The notes under the pieces are model-generated. The model was not told where the DNA came from. It was given only the letters and a program-made list of their open reading frames with translations, and made no database searches. From assembly GCA_017302895.1 (NCBI GenBank), contig JAFLBV010000001.1:1-64000 (forward strand): DNA of 64,000 nucleotides, written 5' to 3'. The DNA is from Ignavibacteria bacterium. GTDB taxonomy: Bacteria; Bacteroidota; Ignavibacteria; Ignavibacteriales; Ignavibacteriaceae. The translations under genes were made by a program, and so were the position numbers. Positions 45,629 to 56,300 of the stretch are shown one piece after another; positions within the stretch are counted from its first letter, which is position 1; each line of letters begins with the position of its first letter.

Positions 45629-45976
45629 ATGCTTTCGTTGGATTAAAAGTTTTAGTACAAATGTAATTTAATATAATAATTTATACCGATTCAAATTGTA
45701 TAATACACAATAATCAGACCAAACACAAATTATATCTTTTTTCTTTTGTAAGGTTAAATCACACAACTTCGATTTAAATCTGTGAATGAGCCAAACTGAT
45801 GTTTTGTTTCAAAAAAAATGATTAAATTTAACTGATAAAAAATTTTGATATTAAAGCAATTCTTAAGTTGTTTTTTTTTGATTTTGACATGAACAATTTT
45901 TACAATTTAGTGTCAAATTAATTCAGTTTAATTTGCAGCCAACTGTCTTAATTTACCGCAACAAGGTATAGATCAT
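45629..45976. other. 348-base AT-rich divergent promoter region
   Basis: This gap separates the CheB-CheR gene (minus) from the PAS hybrid kinase (plus) and must hold both promoters. It is AT-rich with runs of T. An interrupted inverted repeat ATTGT/ACAAT lies around 45697-45713, within which TATAAT is visible at 45700-45705. No sigma-54 motif, tRNA or small open frame was found. Exact start sites cannot be assigned. Confidence 0.5.
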
Positions 45977-48058
45977 ATGAAAGAATCCTTCGATGAATTG
46001 AATAAACTGGTCGCCGGTCTTGAAGCCGAAAATGAAAGACTCAGGCGCCGGTTAAGGGAACTGGAAATTGACCCTCAGAGTGATTCACACCCCCACAGAA
46101 GAAGGATGGAGGAGGTACTTAAGGAGACTGAACACAACTATGAAACACTGTTCATGTCAATGAATCAAGGCGTACTTTACCAGAATGCAGCAGGTGAAAT
46201 TGTTGTGGCCAATCCTGCTGCGGAAGAGATACTCGGGCTGACTATTGAACAGCTTCAGGGAAGGACTTCCATGGATCCGAGATGGCGCGCAATCCACGAG
46301 GATGGAAGTGATTTCCCCGGAGATACACACCCCATTGTGGAGGCGCGAAGGACGGGCAAGCCGGTAAGAAATGTAATTATGGGGGTTTACCACCCGATTG
46401 AAGACAGTTACAGATGGGTCGAGATAGATGCAGTGCCCGAGTTTTATCCGGGTGAAACAACACCGTATCAGGTTTTTGTTACTTTTACAGATATCACGAA
46501 AATAAAGGAGCAGGCAGACAGCTTAAAGGCGAATGAAAAAAAATTCAGAAGCTATATTGAATCCGCTCCCATTGGTATTTTTATCGTGGATGAAGAAGGT
46601 CATTTTCTGGAAATTAATAATAGTCTGTGCGAAATGTTCGGGGTTGAGAGAGAATCGTTAATCAACAACAAATTATTTCAGTTTCTCGAGAAAGATGTTT
46701 ACCCGCCCGCTCTTCAAATGGTCGAAAATGTGAAAAAATCCGGGCATCATTCAGGTGAATTGAATCTTCGCTTGAAAAACGGGAAGGAAATGTATTGCCT
46801 CGTAAGTGCAGTGAAACTTACCGATAATCAGTTTCTCGCTTTTATCCAGAATATTGATGAAATCAAAAAAGTGCAGTTCGCTCTCACCCAGGCAAAAGAA
46901 AAAGCCGAGACTGCTGCAAGAGTTAAAACCAGCATCCTGGCAAACATGAGTCATGAAGTACGCACACCTATGGTGAGTATCATGGGTTACTCGGAGTTGA
47001 TTTATCACGAGAATATCGATCAGAACATTAGGGAACTGGTGGAAAAGATCATCTTTGGAAGCAGAAGACTCCTCTCTACGATGGACTTGATTCTGGATAT
47101 GTCGAGACTGGAGTCGGGAAAAGTGATTGCAAAATCTGAATCGTTCGATCTGGTTGAATTGATGAAAAAAACAGCCAGATTCTATACCCTAATAGCCCGC
47201 GACAAAGGACTGGAACTCGAATTACAGATTCCTCGTGATCGACCCGTTATCATTCAGGACAAAAATACCCTTGAACAGGCGCTTCACAATATTCTGAACA
47301 ACGCAATAAAATTTACAGAAAAAGGGAAAATTGAGATCCATATCCCGAAATTCCCCGTCTCCTCCGGAACAGTTGAAATTCTTGTAAAAGACACAGGTAT
47401 CGGAATCCCTGACAAGTTGAAGGATGTAATATTTGAAAACTTTCGACAGGCGAGTGAAGGTCAGGGGAGGATGTATGAAGGGACCGGCCTTGGGCTTTCT
47501 GTTTCGAAGAAACTGATGGAGATAACAGGTGGAGATTTAATCCTGTTGAAAAGTGACTCAACCGGCTCCATATTTAGACTGTCGTTCCCGGTCCAGGTTG
47601 AGAGGTTCCTTCCCCAACTTCCTGAAAAATTCGAAAAGGGGGCTGACAAAGTTATTTCCGGTGTTGAAACGGACCCGGCGAAAAAATACAGAATTTTGAT
47701 TGTGGAAGATGAAGTGTTAAACTCCACTATAATCAGAGAGCATTTAAAGGTGCAATATTTTGTGGATGTTGCTGACTCGGGTGAGGCTGCGCTCGGGATG
47801 TTGGAGATTGGTCAATTTGATCTTATTCTGGCTGATATAAATCTTGGCGGTGGAATGACGGGAGTTGAACTCGCTACCATCGTAAAATCAGATCCAAGAG
47901 TATCGGGAATTCCGGTGATTGCCATGACAGCATATGCCCTCGAAGGTGACATGGAGGAATTTCTTGCAGCGGGTTGTGATGACTACATTTCGAAGCCTTT
48001 TTTCAGGCAGGATATCCTAAATCTTTTAAAAAAACATTTACCATTGGAGAAAAAATGA
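45977..48058 (+). CDS. PAS-PAS hybrid histidine kinase with C-terminal receiver
   Basis: 693 residues, cytosolic. An N-terminal coiled coil (ELNKLVAGLEAENERLRRRL), a first PAS domain (about 50-180: MNQGVLYQNAAGEIVVANPA), a second PAS (about 185-300: APIGIFIVDEEGHFLEINN), then HisKA with His near 325 in NMSHEVRTPM, HATPase (about 430-545: LEQALHNILNNAIKF, KDTGIGIPD, GTGLGLSVSKKLM) and a receiver domain (about 570-693) with ILIVEDE and phospho-acceptor Asp near 619 in LADINLGG. It is divergent from CheB-CheR. Its stop overlaps the next kinase's ATG (ATGA). Confidence 0.92.
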   Translation: MKESFDELNKLVAGLEAENERLRRRLRELEIDPQSDSHPHRRRMEEVLKETEHNYETLFMSMNQGVLYQNAAGEIVVANPAAEEILGLTIEQLQGRTSMDPRWRAIHEDGSDFPGDTHPIVEARRTGKPVRNVIMGVYHPIEDSYRWVEIDAVPEFYPGETTPYQVFVTFTDITKIKEQADSLKANEKKFRSYIESAPIGIFIVDEEGHFLEINNSLCEMFGVERESLINNKLFQFLEKDVYPPALQMVENVKKSGHHSGELNLRLKNGKEMYCLVSAVKLTDNQFLAFIQNIDEIKKVQFALTQAKEKAETAARVKTSILANMSHEVRTPMVSIMGYSELIYHENIDQNIRELVEKIIFGSRRLLSTMDLILDMSRLESGKVIAKSESFDLVELMKKTARFYTLIARDKGLELELQIPRDRPVIIQDKNTLEQALHNILNNAIKFTEKGKIEIHIPKFPVSSGTVEILVKDTGIGIPDKLKDVIFENFRQASEGQGRMYEGTGLGLSVSKKLMEITGGDLILLKSDSTGSIFRLSFPVQVERFLPQLPEKFEKGADKVISGVETDPAKKYRILIVEDEVLNSTIIREHLKVQYFVDVADSGEAALGMLEIGQFDLILADINLGGGMTGVELATIVKSDPRVSGIPVIAMTAYALEGDMEEFLAAGCDDYISKPFFRQDILNLLKKHLPLEKK

Positions 48059-49248
48059 ACAAATCGGGGGGGGTCAAGGATATAATAGAGACTCTAAAGG
48101 AGAGTGAGGAAAAGCTTGAGATGTTTTTCTCACAGTCTCTCGACGGTTTTTTCTTTATGATGCTTGACGAACCGGTAGTCTGGAACGATGATATTGACAA
48201 GGATGCCACGCTGGAATATGTGTTTGCCCATCAAAGGGTAACGAAGATTAACGATGCAATGTTGAAACAGTATGGGGCAGAGCGGGATCAGTTCCTGAAT
48301 CTTACTCCAAACGATTTTTTTGCACATGATATTGCATATGGTAAATCTGTATGGAAGGAATTTTTTGACCAGGGTCACCTCCATGTTGAAACAGAAGAGA
48401 GAAGATTCGATGGAAGCCAAATGTTTATTGAAGGTGATTACATTTGTATGTATGATAAGGATAAAAGAATCACGGGGCATTTCGGAATTCAGAGAGATGT
48501 TACTGAACGGAAACTGACTGAAGCCCGGTTGACACAGTTAAACGAAGAATTGAGGCAGTCAGACATTGAAAAGAACAAACTCTTCTCGATAATTGCTCAT
48601 GATCTGCGGAGCCCGTTGCATGGACTTCTCGGACTCACGGAGGTTCTCTCGACGGACGCTGAATCCTTGGAAAAGACTGAAATAGTCAGGTTCAGCAGGG
48701 AGTTGCACATTACGGCCATGAGCATCTACAAACTCATTGAGAATCTCCTCGACTGGAGTCTGGTACAGAAGGGAAAACTGACTTTTCAACCTGTAACGAC
48801 CGGTTTGTACCCGATTGTTCTGCAATGTATCTCTGAGGTCAACCAAAAGGCTATTCAGAAGGAAATTACCGTTATAAATAATGTAGCCAGGACTCAGATG
48901 ATTTTTGCTGACGAGAAAATGATTTGCTCCGTAATTCGCAATCTGATTACGAATGCAATCAAATTTACCAACAGAGGGGGGACTGTGGTTATCACTTCTG
49001 AGGCGACAGATAAAGCCGTCACCATTTCTGTTCAGGATAACGGGATAGGGATGCCGGAAAGTCTGCGGGCACGGTTGTTCAGAATTGGCGAAAAAGTCAG
49101 AAGAACCGGTACGGAAAAAGAGCCGAGCAGCGGGTTGGGATTGCTTCTTTGCAAGGAGTTTATTCATAAACACATGGGCACTCTCACTGCAGTGAGTGAA
49201 GAAGGGAAGGGTTCAACCTTTACCATAACCCTGCCGGTAGGGCAATAA
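48055..49248 (+). CDS. PAS-domain histidine kinase
   Basis: 397 residues. An N-terminal PAS-like region (about 15-160: FSQSLDGFFFMMLDEPVVW, then GHFGIQRDVTERKLTEARL) precedes HisKA with His near 181 in IIAHDLRSPLHGLLGLTEV and an HATPase domain (about 285-395: ICSVIRNLITNAIKFTNRGG, VQDNGIGMPE, SSGLGLLLCKEF). It starts within the last codons of the upstream hybrid kinase (4-base overlap), so the two are translationally coupled, and ends overlapping the acetyltransferase start. Closely related in domain order to the kinase at 41435. Confidence 0.9.
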   Translation: MNKSGGVKDIIETLKESEEKLEMFFSQSLDGFFFMMLDEPVVWNDDIDKDATLEYVFAHQRVTKINDAMLKQYGAERDQFLNLTPNDFFAHDIAYGKSVWKEFFDQGHLHVETEERRFDGSQMFIEGDYICMYDKDKRITGHFGIQRDVTERKLTEARLTQLNEELRQSDIEKNKLFSIIAHDLRSPLHGLLGLTEVLSTDAESLEKTEIVRFSRELHITAMSIYKLIENLLDWSLVQKGKLTFQPVTTGLYPIVLQCISEVNQKAIQKEITVINNVARTQMIFADEKMICSVIRNLITNAIKFTNRGGTVVITSEATDKAVTISVQDNGIGMPESLRARLFRIGEKVRRTGTEKEPSSGLGLLLCKEFIHKHMGTLTAVSEEGKGSTFTITLPVGQ

Positions 49249-49799
49249 TGAAAAACTTCCCCGAACTGCAACAGAGCCGCGTAGTCCTGAGAAAACCGTC
49301 ATTAGAGGACACGGAGTTCATATTCAAACTTCGCTCCAATGTCGAAGTAGGGAAATATCTTGACAGGAAACTTCAGACAAAAATGCAGGAAGCAGAAGAG
49401 TTTCTTGATAAAATAATTAACGGCATCGCCGGGATGAACTGGCTTTACTGGATTATTACTAAAAAAGATTCCGGGAATTGTCTCGGAACCATCTGTCTCT
49501 GGAATTTTTCAGACGACAGAAAAAGTGCCGAAGTTGGATTTGAAATACTACCCGAATATCAGGGGAGAGGTTTTGCTTCAGAAGCACTTTCTGCGGTATT
49601 GAGGTATGGATTCTATGAACTGTCGCTGGACAAAATTGATGGATTCGTCGAATCAGCAAACTTCCGTTCCGTCGGACTGATGAAAAAATCCGGGTTCTCG
49701 CTTGCAAAAGAATTGGATGAGAAGTCTTCGATCGATGGAAGGGAGATCAAATGTTCGATTTATACCCTCGCAAAAGAGGAGTATTATCTCAGCTCCTGA
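49248..49799 (+). CDS. GNAT acetyltransferase (RimJ/RimL-like)
   Basis: 183 residues. RVVLRKPSLEDTEFIFKLRSN at the start and EVGFEILPEYQGRGFASEALSAVL (acetyl-CoA loop QGRGFA) are the RimJ/RimL pattern, followed by LDKIDGFVESANFRSVGLMKKSGF. Target may be a ribosomal protein N-terminus, a toxin or an antibiotic; it cannot be told from sequence. The start codon overlaps the kinase stop (TAATG), so it is the third gene of the kinase operon. It overlaps the convergent trmO gene by 11 bases. Confidence 0.85.
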   Translation: MKNFPELQQSRVVLRKPSLEDTEFIFKLRSNVEVGKYLDRKLQTKMQEAEEFLDKIINGIAGMNWLYWIITKKDSGNCLGTICLWNFSDDRKSAEVGFEILPEYQGRGFASEALSAVLRYGFYELSLDKIDGFVESANFRSVGLMKKSGFSLAKELDEKSSIDGREIKCSIYTLAKEEYYLSS

Positions 49800-50496
49800 T
49801 CCGGATTTCGATCACAAAAACTTCCAGCAGATCAACATTTACTGTATAGAGGACCTCCCACTTCTTGTATGAAAGAATAAAAAGACCTTCTTCGACACAA
49901 CGGATCCTTTTTCGCATGGTATCCTTCGGGTCCATTGTCAACTGAACGGTCGAATATCCCGAGATGTTCTCTCCATGTGTCGTCACGATCTCTCCGCCTG
50001 TTAATAATGCTGAGTCCGAAAATTTCACCGTAAACTTCGGTTTCTCTCCCGTTTTCACCCAGCCGCTTTCAGACTCAGGAAAAGAATCGGCATAAGGAAT
50101 GTAAGGTTTAATATCAAGCACCGGGCTGCCATCGAGAATATCGGAGTTTTTAATATATAATTTCAATCCCTCCACTTTCACGAGAGTGACACAACTTAGA
50201 CCGATGTTGTTTGGTCTGTGTGGTGATCTGGATGCAAAAACCCCGACTTTTTTACCCTTGTTACCCGGTGGAGTGACAAAAGGCTTCCACGAATTGTTCA
50301 AGTGAAACATGTAGATTACCCAGATTCTCTCAAATCCATCAAGATCCTTTACAGCCTGCTCAAAATTTTTGTAAGGTACCAGGTTTATGATAGAAAGATC
50401 ATCTGAAGATAAAACCCCCTGTTGCGGAGTTTCATACCTCTCTTTGAGTCTGGATTCAACAAAACCGATTGGTTCAAATTCGTATTTTTCAGCCAT
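49789..50496 (-). CDS. trmO: tRNA (t6A37-N6)-methyltransferase TrmO-like (TsaA family)
   Basis: 235 residues. TsaA/YaeB-type beta barrel. IGFVESRLKERYETPQQGV at the start, LDGFERIWVIYMFHLN, and the S-adenosylmethionine-binding GVFASRSPHRPNNIGLS, then DILDGSPVLDIKPYIPYAD are the family's conserved blocks. In E. coli TrmO adds a methyl group to the N6 of t6A at position 37 of tRNA-Thr. The ATG at 50496 is chosen; a TTG lies one codon earlier. 6 bases downstream of the T9SS gene on the same strand. Confidence 0.88.
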   Translation of the reverse strand: MAEKYEFEPIGFVESRLKERYETPQQGVLSSDDLSIINLVPYKNFEQAVKDLDGFERIWVIYMFHLNNSWKPFVTPPGNKGKKVGVFASRSPHRPNNIGLSCVTLVKVEGLKLYIKNSDILDGSPVLDIKPYIPYADSFPESESGWVKTGEKPKFTVKFSDSALLTGGEIVTTHGENISGYSTVQLTMDPKDTMRKRIRCVEEGLFILSYKKWEVLYTVNVDLLEVFVIEIRIRS

Positions 50497-50502
50497 CAAG
50501 TG

Positions 50503-53199
50503 TCATCTCAATATTATCATCTTGCCTGATAGCTTTTCATTTCCTGTCTCCAAACGGTAGAGGTAAATTCCGCTGGTCAAACCTGAGGCATCAAAAATAT
50601 AGGAATGGGCTCCTTCTTGCATAAACTGTTGCAATGGAGTTGCCACCAGTTCTCCGACAGCATTGTAAACAGTCAATCTAATATGACCCGATTCCGCGAG
50701 ACTAAATCGAATAGTTGTAACCGGATTAAATGGATTCGGGAAATTTTGATAGAGCATGGTCTTATCAGGAAGAAGGGTATTTGTTTCATCTTTCGTCCCG
50801 GTTGGATCTGTTGTTGAAATTTTGACGGCGTCAGCCCTTATCACGGGACCTGTCGTGCTCTCTCTGGAATCCACAACTGATACAGAAATATTATCTCCGG
50901 CAGTAAACTCGTATCTTCCGAGAGTCCTCCATGATCCACTGTTTGAATTTTGATTTACATGAAATGAATCGATTGGAAGACCACCCCTCTTAACGATATA
51001 GAGTGCATTGTTGGCGCTGTTTGTGGTTACAGGAACTATGAAGGAAACATCAAACAAGCCTGTTTTTCGGATTACACACGAAAAAGTTGCCACTGGCGGA
51101 GGTGTTGTCGTGTTGATGTAAGCATATCTGCTTGAGTTACCGTATGCCTGAGCCACACTTTTATACCATGCACCTGTCTCACTGTAATTTAGAGTATCAG
51201 TATCATCAACGATTTCAAAATAAGGCACAACAGTAAAGGTCACAGGAATTTTGAGAAAACCGTTAACCGGGTCGTTGCTAATTACTATAACAGTATCGGT
51301 GTGTATACCTCTTTGAGTTGGAATGAATTTTAATCCAATGCTGTATGGGGACATACCCGGGACAGTCTGCGGATAATTTATCGCCGGTTTTATCTTTCCG
51401 GTAACAGACAGTACAGAATAAAGAGTGAGGTTGTTGATTCCTTCGTTTCTGACGGGAATGTCAAAAATCAATGTATCCATCTCGTTTACTTCACCAAGAT
51501 CGAGGAATGTTTTTTCACATACAAGGTATCTGTTCCGGACATTAGCAGAAATCCTGATTACATCAGCCGACATGGTTTTCGGAGAGGAGGTCGGATTCTT
51601 TCCGGTAACAACAAAACTGTAGAGGGAACCTGACTCAAATTCCTTTGATGTCAGATATGACCATTTATTTCGGGGTGATTTATTTTGCCAGCTAAAATTT
51701 TCAACCGGGAAGCCGTTTTTAAACATTTGAATATCGAGCAATTCGAGTTGATTGGCGACATCGGGGAATTGCAGGTGGAGCGAATGCCAGGTGGATTGAG
51801 ATGGGACAAAGTTCCATCTCACTTTTGCGGAATCACCGGGTGGTATGGTCGCCACTCTGGAATCGATACCCCAGGATGCAGCAGTATTATTCGACCAGGA
51901 TCCTGCCAGTTCTGAGTAGCCCTGGTCAAGATTGTCAATAAAAATATCATCGGGTTTATATCTTATGAACGCAGTCGAAAGGTTTCCCATTGTGTCGGTT
52001 ATTGCGGTTCCAACCTTCAAAAGATCATCAACAAAAAAAGAGTTGACGGTTTTCCAGGTGCCGGGTGCTGTCTGAATGCAATCGGCAACAAAATAACGGT
52101 CATAGATATCCTTGATTGCGATAAAAGGCTGACTTTGAAAAATTGGTTCGTTCGTTGAGATTACAAATTTCCTCTGAATCCCCGAAACTTCTTCTGAAAG
52201 TGTCAGCTCGGGTTTTATTGTATCTGTTCCTTTTCTCCAAAGTTGATATGCTTCAACGGCTGTACAGTATTGAAACTTAACATTTGGGTAGAGAAGCGCA
52301 GCCTTGTGAGCAAGGGAATCGACATGAGCAATTTCATCGAGAAAAGTCCCTTCAGGGAGGTGAGACCAGAAGCATGCAAGCTGGTCGGTACCCTGATTCG
52401 CTTTTGAAAAGATATTGTTCATCATTGAAGTGGTTACAGACCCCATATACTTTGATCTTACATTCCATCCCTTTCCGGTTCCGGCAAGTTGATAGTTCTC
52501 AGGAGAAGGGTGAAATGGAACAAATTCGGGGGAAGCAAGTGACCAGTCGAAATTGTTGTCGCGAGGTTCCGTCAGATCAGTCCGCTTGGCAGGGTAATCG
52601 TTATGAAGGCTGTAGGGGAGAAGGGTATTCAGATAATTTTGCCATCCGTTATCCATGTAGTGCCAGCCACTTCTGAACGAAACGGGAAAAGTATTTTCTT
52701 CGAGGAGATACTGTGCAAGGGTGACATCGAAATCATCTTTCAATTCATTAAACTGTTCAGTTTGATTCCACCAAAAAACACCGTCATTATCGTAATCAGT
52801 CCAGCCAAAAGTGTGATAATGGAGAGTAAGTTCATCTCCCCACCTCGAAATGCTCTGTCCGTAATATTTTTTCATCAACCAAAGCGTCATTGTGTTAGGT
52901 ACAGGGACATTGTTATTGGTCGCATAACGGAAGATATTTCCCGCCATCATCCACCATGTCAGTTTAACAGGAGTGCCGAAGGAGTCGGTAAAACGATTTC
53001 TAAATGAGGGCTCCATAACTTTATATGGATTTTTATTGACATCTGTAAACAATTGGATATTGTAGGTGCAGTTGTACCGGGCGGTGTTCATCCCGTCCCA
53101 GATTGCGGTATCGGAACCAAGAACTATGTACACTTTTCCTTGTGGTACAAGAAAAGAAGAGAGGGCGATTAAAAAGATCAGGAAATGATTCATTTTCAT
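50503..53199 (-). CDS. T9SS-exported protein with deacetylase-like N-terminus and golvesin-type domains
   Basis: 898 residues. Signal peptide (NHFLIFLIALSSFLVPQG). The first about 320 residues contain LTLHYHTFGWTDYDNDGV, FRSGWHYMDNGWQ and HSHLPEGTFLDEIAH-like metal-binding patterns that recall NodB-type polysaccharide deacetylases, without the full canonical set. Two golvesin/Xly-like beta modules follow (about 455-570 and 690-800, the latter with NSGSWRTLGRYEFTAGDNISV), separated by an ASPM-like beta module (FLDLGEVNEMDTLIFDIPV). The last about 80 residues are a type A sorting domain (NFPNPFNPVTTIRF). Function of the N-terminus unproven. ATG at 53199 or 53193; TTG at 53211 is unlikely. Confidence 0.72.
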   Translation of the reverse strand: MKMNHFLIFLIALSSFLVPQGKVYIVLGSDTAIWDGMNTARYNCTYNIQLFTDVNKNPYKVMEPSFRNRFTDSFGTPVKLTWWMMAGNIFRYATNNNVPVPNTMTLWLMKKYYGQSISRWGDELTLHYHTFGWTDYDNDGVFWWNQTEQFNELKDDFDVTLAQYLLEENTFPVSFRSGWHYMDNGWQNYLNTLLPYSLHNDYPAKRTDLTEPRDNNFDWSLASPEFVPFHPSPENYQLAGTGKGWNVRSKYMGSVTTSMMNNIFSKANQGTDQLACFWSHLPEGTFLDEIAHVDSLAHKAALLYPNVKFQYCTAVEAYQLWRKGTDTIKPELTLSEEVSGIQRKFVISTNEPIFQSQPFIAIKDIYDRYFVADCIQTAPGTWKTVNSFFVDDLLKVGTAITDTMGNLSTAFIRYKPDDIFIDNLDQGYSELAGSWSNNTAASWGIDSRVATIPPGDSAKVRWNFVPSQSTWHSLHLQFPDVANQLELLDIQMFKNGFPVENFSWQNKSPRNKWSYLTSKEFESGSLYSFVVTGKNPTSSPKTMSADVIRISANVRNRYLVCEKTFLDLGEVNEMDTLIFDIPVRNEGINNLTLYSVLSVTGKIKPAINYPQTVPGMSPYSIGLKFIPTQRGIHTDTVIVISNDPVNGFLKIPVTFTVVPYFEIVDDTDTLNYSETGAWYKSVAQAYGNSSRYAYINTTTPPPVATFSCVIRKTGLFDVSFIVPVTTNSANNALYIVKRGGLPIDSFHVNQNSNSGSWRTLGRYEFTAGDNISVSVVDSRESTTGPVIRADAVKISTTDPTGTKDETNTLLPDKTMLYQNFPNPFNPVTTIRFSLAESGHIRLTVYNAVGELVATPLQQFMQEGAHSYIFDASGLTSGIYLYRLETGNEKLSGKMIILR

Positions 53200-53321
53200 T
53201 TCAGCCACCAAGAAAATTTAAAATATAAACTAACTTAAGTAAATTTTTTCGAGATTACAAGCTAATAACTGTTGGAGGAATCCGGATCTTTTTCGAAGAG
53301 TGGGTAGTTGTCCTTATAAGC

Positions 53322-53359
53322 AAAAAAAACCCTCATCCCGCAAGGTTGCAGGATGAGGG
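53322..53359 (-). terminator. Rho-independent terminator after the 1024-residue T9SS gene
   Basis: Stem CCCTCATCC/GGATGAGGG (53330-53338 with 53351-53359), 9 bp, 12-base loop. On the minus strand it is followed by eight T residues (53329-53322). It ends the transcript from 56453 and separates it from the deacetylase-like gene. Confidence 0.93.
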
Positions 53360-53378
53360 CACACATTCAACAATCTAT

Positions 53379-56300
53379 TTACTTAAGCAGAAGCATTTTC
53401 TTTGAGACGGAAGTGCCTGCAGCTTCAAGTCTGTAGAAATAAATTCCGCTTGCGAGATTTGATGCATTGAAGGAAACCAGATGTGTTCCGGCTTCTTTAA
53501 CATCATTAACAAGGGTGGCAACAAGATTACCAAGATTGTCATAAACCTTCAGGGATACATTTCCTGTCACCGGTACACCAAATTTAATAGTGGTCGAAGG
53601 ATTAAAAGGATTGGGGTAATTCTGTTCGAGAACAAAATTCTCCGGAATGCTTTGATCCTTTACTGAGTTTGGTGATGCCGGAATAAATGATGCAACATCT
53701 GACCAGGCTGAGAAATCACCACTTGCATTTTTCGAACGGACTCTCCAGTATGTAATATTTTGAAGACCCGATGTCACAACGAAATTTGTTGTTACCGAAG
53801 GCTGAGTGGTTGCATTATTAAATGCAGGATTGTCAGCGTACTGAACTTCGTAACCGGCAATGTTACCACTTGTCGGAACAATCCATGAGAGCACTGGTGC
53901 GGAGGTCGAAAGTTGAATTCCTTCGACAGGGCTACCTGTAACAGGAGTAACAGCCCATGTGCCCGACCATGTAACGAATGTAGCATTGGTTGACCATGAA
54001 GATGTTACGGTTCCATCCGTTGATTGTACCTGCCAGTAATAGATGGTACCTTGTGGCATGTTTGTCAGTACATAATACATGTTTGTCAGTCCGGTAACCA
54101 CAGTTGCATTTTCCATTGTGGGTGACTGTGAGTATCTCAAATTAAAGGTAAGACCGGCCGATGCCGAGTTCATATACCATGACAATTGCTGTGTGGTTGT
54201 GTAAACGGTTGTACCACCAACGGGCCACGAAGGCACCGGAGTAACAGCAGTTGGAGTTGTGCCGGTGGTCGTAAAAGATTCACCTGCAGACCAGGCAGAG
54301 TAAACACCATTCTTCAGTGACCGGACAGCCCAGTTATAGGTAGTGCCTGCAAGCAAAAGCGGTAAATCAAGGTATGGATTGGATATTGCGAGGGTTGTAG
54401 CTGAGCCCTGCAGAGCACCTGCCCTGAGTTCAACTTCGTAAGTATATCCATCGGAACCCGTTCCGAGCCACCACCTTAGGGTAGTGGAAGTGGAATAAAC
54501 AGTAGCACCACCTACCGGCCAGGAAGGTGTCGGAACCACCGGCGGGGTATTCACAACTCCCGCTACAGTGGTGAAGAGTGCCTCATCTGACCAGTTGGAA
54601 TATTGAGTACCTCGTTTTGAACGGACTTTCCATTTGTAATCTGTACCGTTTGCAAGTCCAGTAAGTTGGAAATTCATGGAAGTAATATTGGGATAAGTAG
54701 CGTTTCCAGTAAAAGGAGAATTGCCGGAAACAATCTCGACTTCATAAGTCAATCCGGTACCATCACTTCCGAGATACCAGTAAAGTTTTGGGCTGGTGGT
54801 ATAGATGACAGCACCACCGAGAGGCCAGGACGGAGTTGGTACCACGACAGACGGGACGGTGAGAGTTGTAAAGGAAGCAGGTGTTGACCATGCGGATGCA
54901 CCACTTCCTGAAACTGAACGAATTGCCCAACTGTACTTTGTACCCGGGGTAAGTCCGTTTAACTGAATAAATTTGTTTGTTGTTGGCAGCATGTTTGCGG
55001 TGCCGGTAAGGGCAGCGGGTTCACCCTGAACAACTTCCACCTCGTAAGAGAGCCCGAACGCCGGTTCATTGTGATACCAGTAGAGCGTTGGGGAAAGGGT
55101 ATAAACCGTCGGGTTACCAATTGGCCACGAGAGTACAGGGAGGGGAACACTTGGACCGGCAGGAGTTACAAAACTCTCGATCACGGAAGTGTTGTAAACC
55201 CATCCAATGATATTGTGGACTCTGACTCTCCAGTAGTAAGTGGTTCCGGGGAGAAGTCCATTTACTGTGTAAAGCTGGTTGGATCCCGGATTATACAGAG
55301 TGTAGGTAGCCATGTTCGGGTCTGTTGAAAGAAGCAGGTCGAAATGGAATCCCGCACCCATACCCCATGGGAGATACCAGGAGAACTGAGCACTGTTGGA
55401 GTAAATCTGAGCACCGTTTATCGGCCATGAGAGCTCGACGGGTGGAACCCACGGATTTAAAATTTCTTCTACAACGATATCACGGAAATAGTTGGAATTC
55501 TGATAGGAATTGGTCGGAAAAGTTCCGGGGCTGCCGTAAACACCGTTGGCTCCGTCAGCGACGGTTGATATTATACCGTTTGTGACAGGTGTTGCAAGAG
55601 CGTTTTGGGTCGCACCATAAGCTGTGTTGGAGTTAACGGAAACGAAATAGACATTTTCAGGGTAAATCTCGTAGTTACCGGTAACTTCGACAGTCTGCCA
55701 TCCGGAACCTGTCTCGTTTGCAAAGGTAAACTGACCAAGCTGTCTACCGTAAATATCCCAAATGCGTCCAATATGTGTACCAGTTTCGCCGGGCATTTTG
55801 TAGTATTTTATGGCTTTAATAGTGGACACTTTAGAAACGGAAAACTTTACACCGAGTTCGTATGGACCATCATTAAATTCGCCGGAGGGCACCTGGGTAG
55901 TAAAGATTGAGTTTGGAGGTGTAACCGCGACCACATCAACAAAATAGTTGGAGTTGTTGAATGACTGAGCCGGGAAAAGTCCCGGGTCGACATTGAAAAC
56001 ACCGTTGTTACCATCAGCGACAGTAGATAGAAATCCGTTTGTAATTGAAGCGGCAAGTCCGTTTTGTGTAATAGGATATTCTGTGTTGACATTTACAGAT
56101 ACCACAAAAACTGTATTAGCATCGACAAGGTAAGGAGAAGGCAGGACGGCAGTTTGCCAGCCCGAGCCGGTTTCACCGGTAAAGACCACCGATGAAAGTA
56201 GAGTACCTGAAGCTGAGAAAAGCTTGCCTGTATGAGATCCCGTTTCTCCGGCGGTTTTGTAAAATCTGATAGCCTGGATTAAAGCGGGTTGTGAGGCAGT

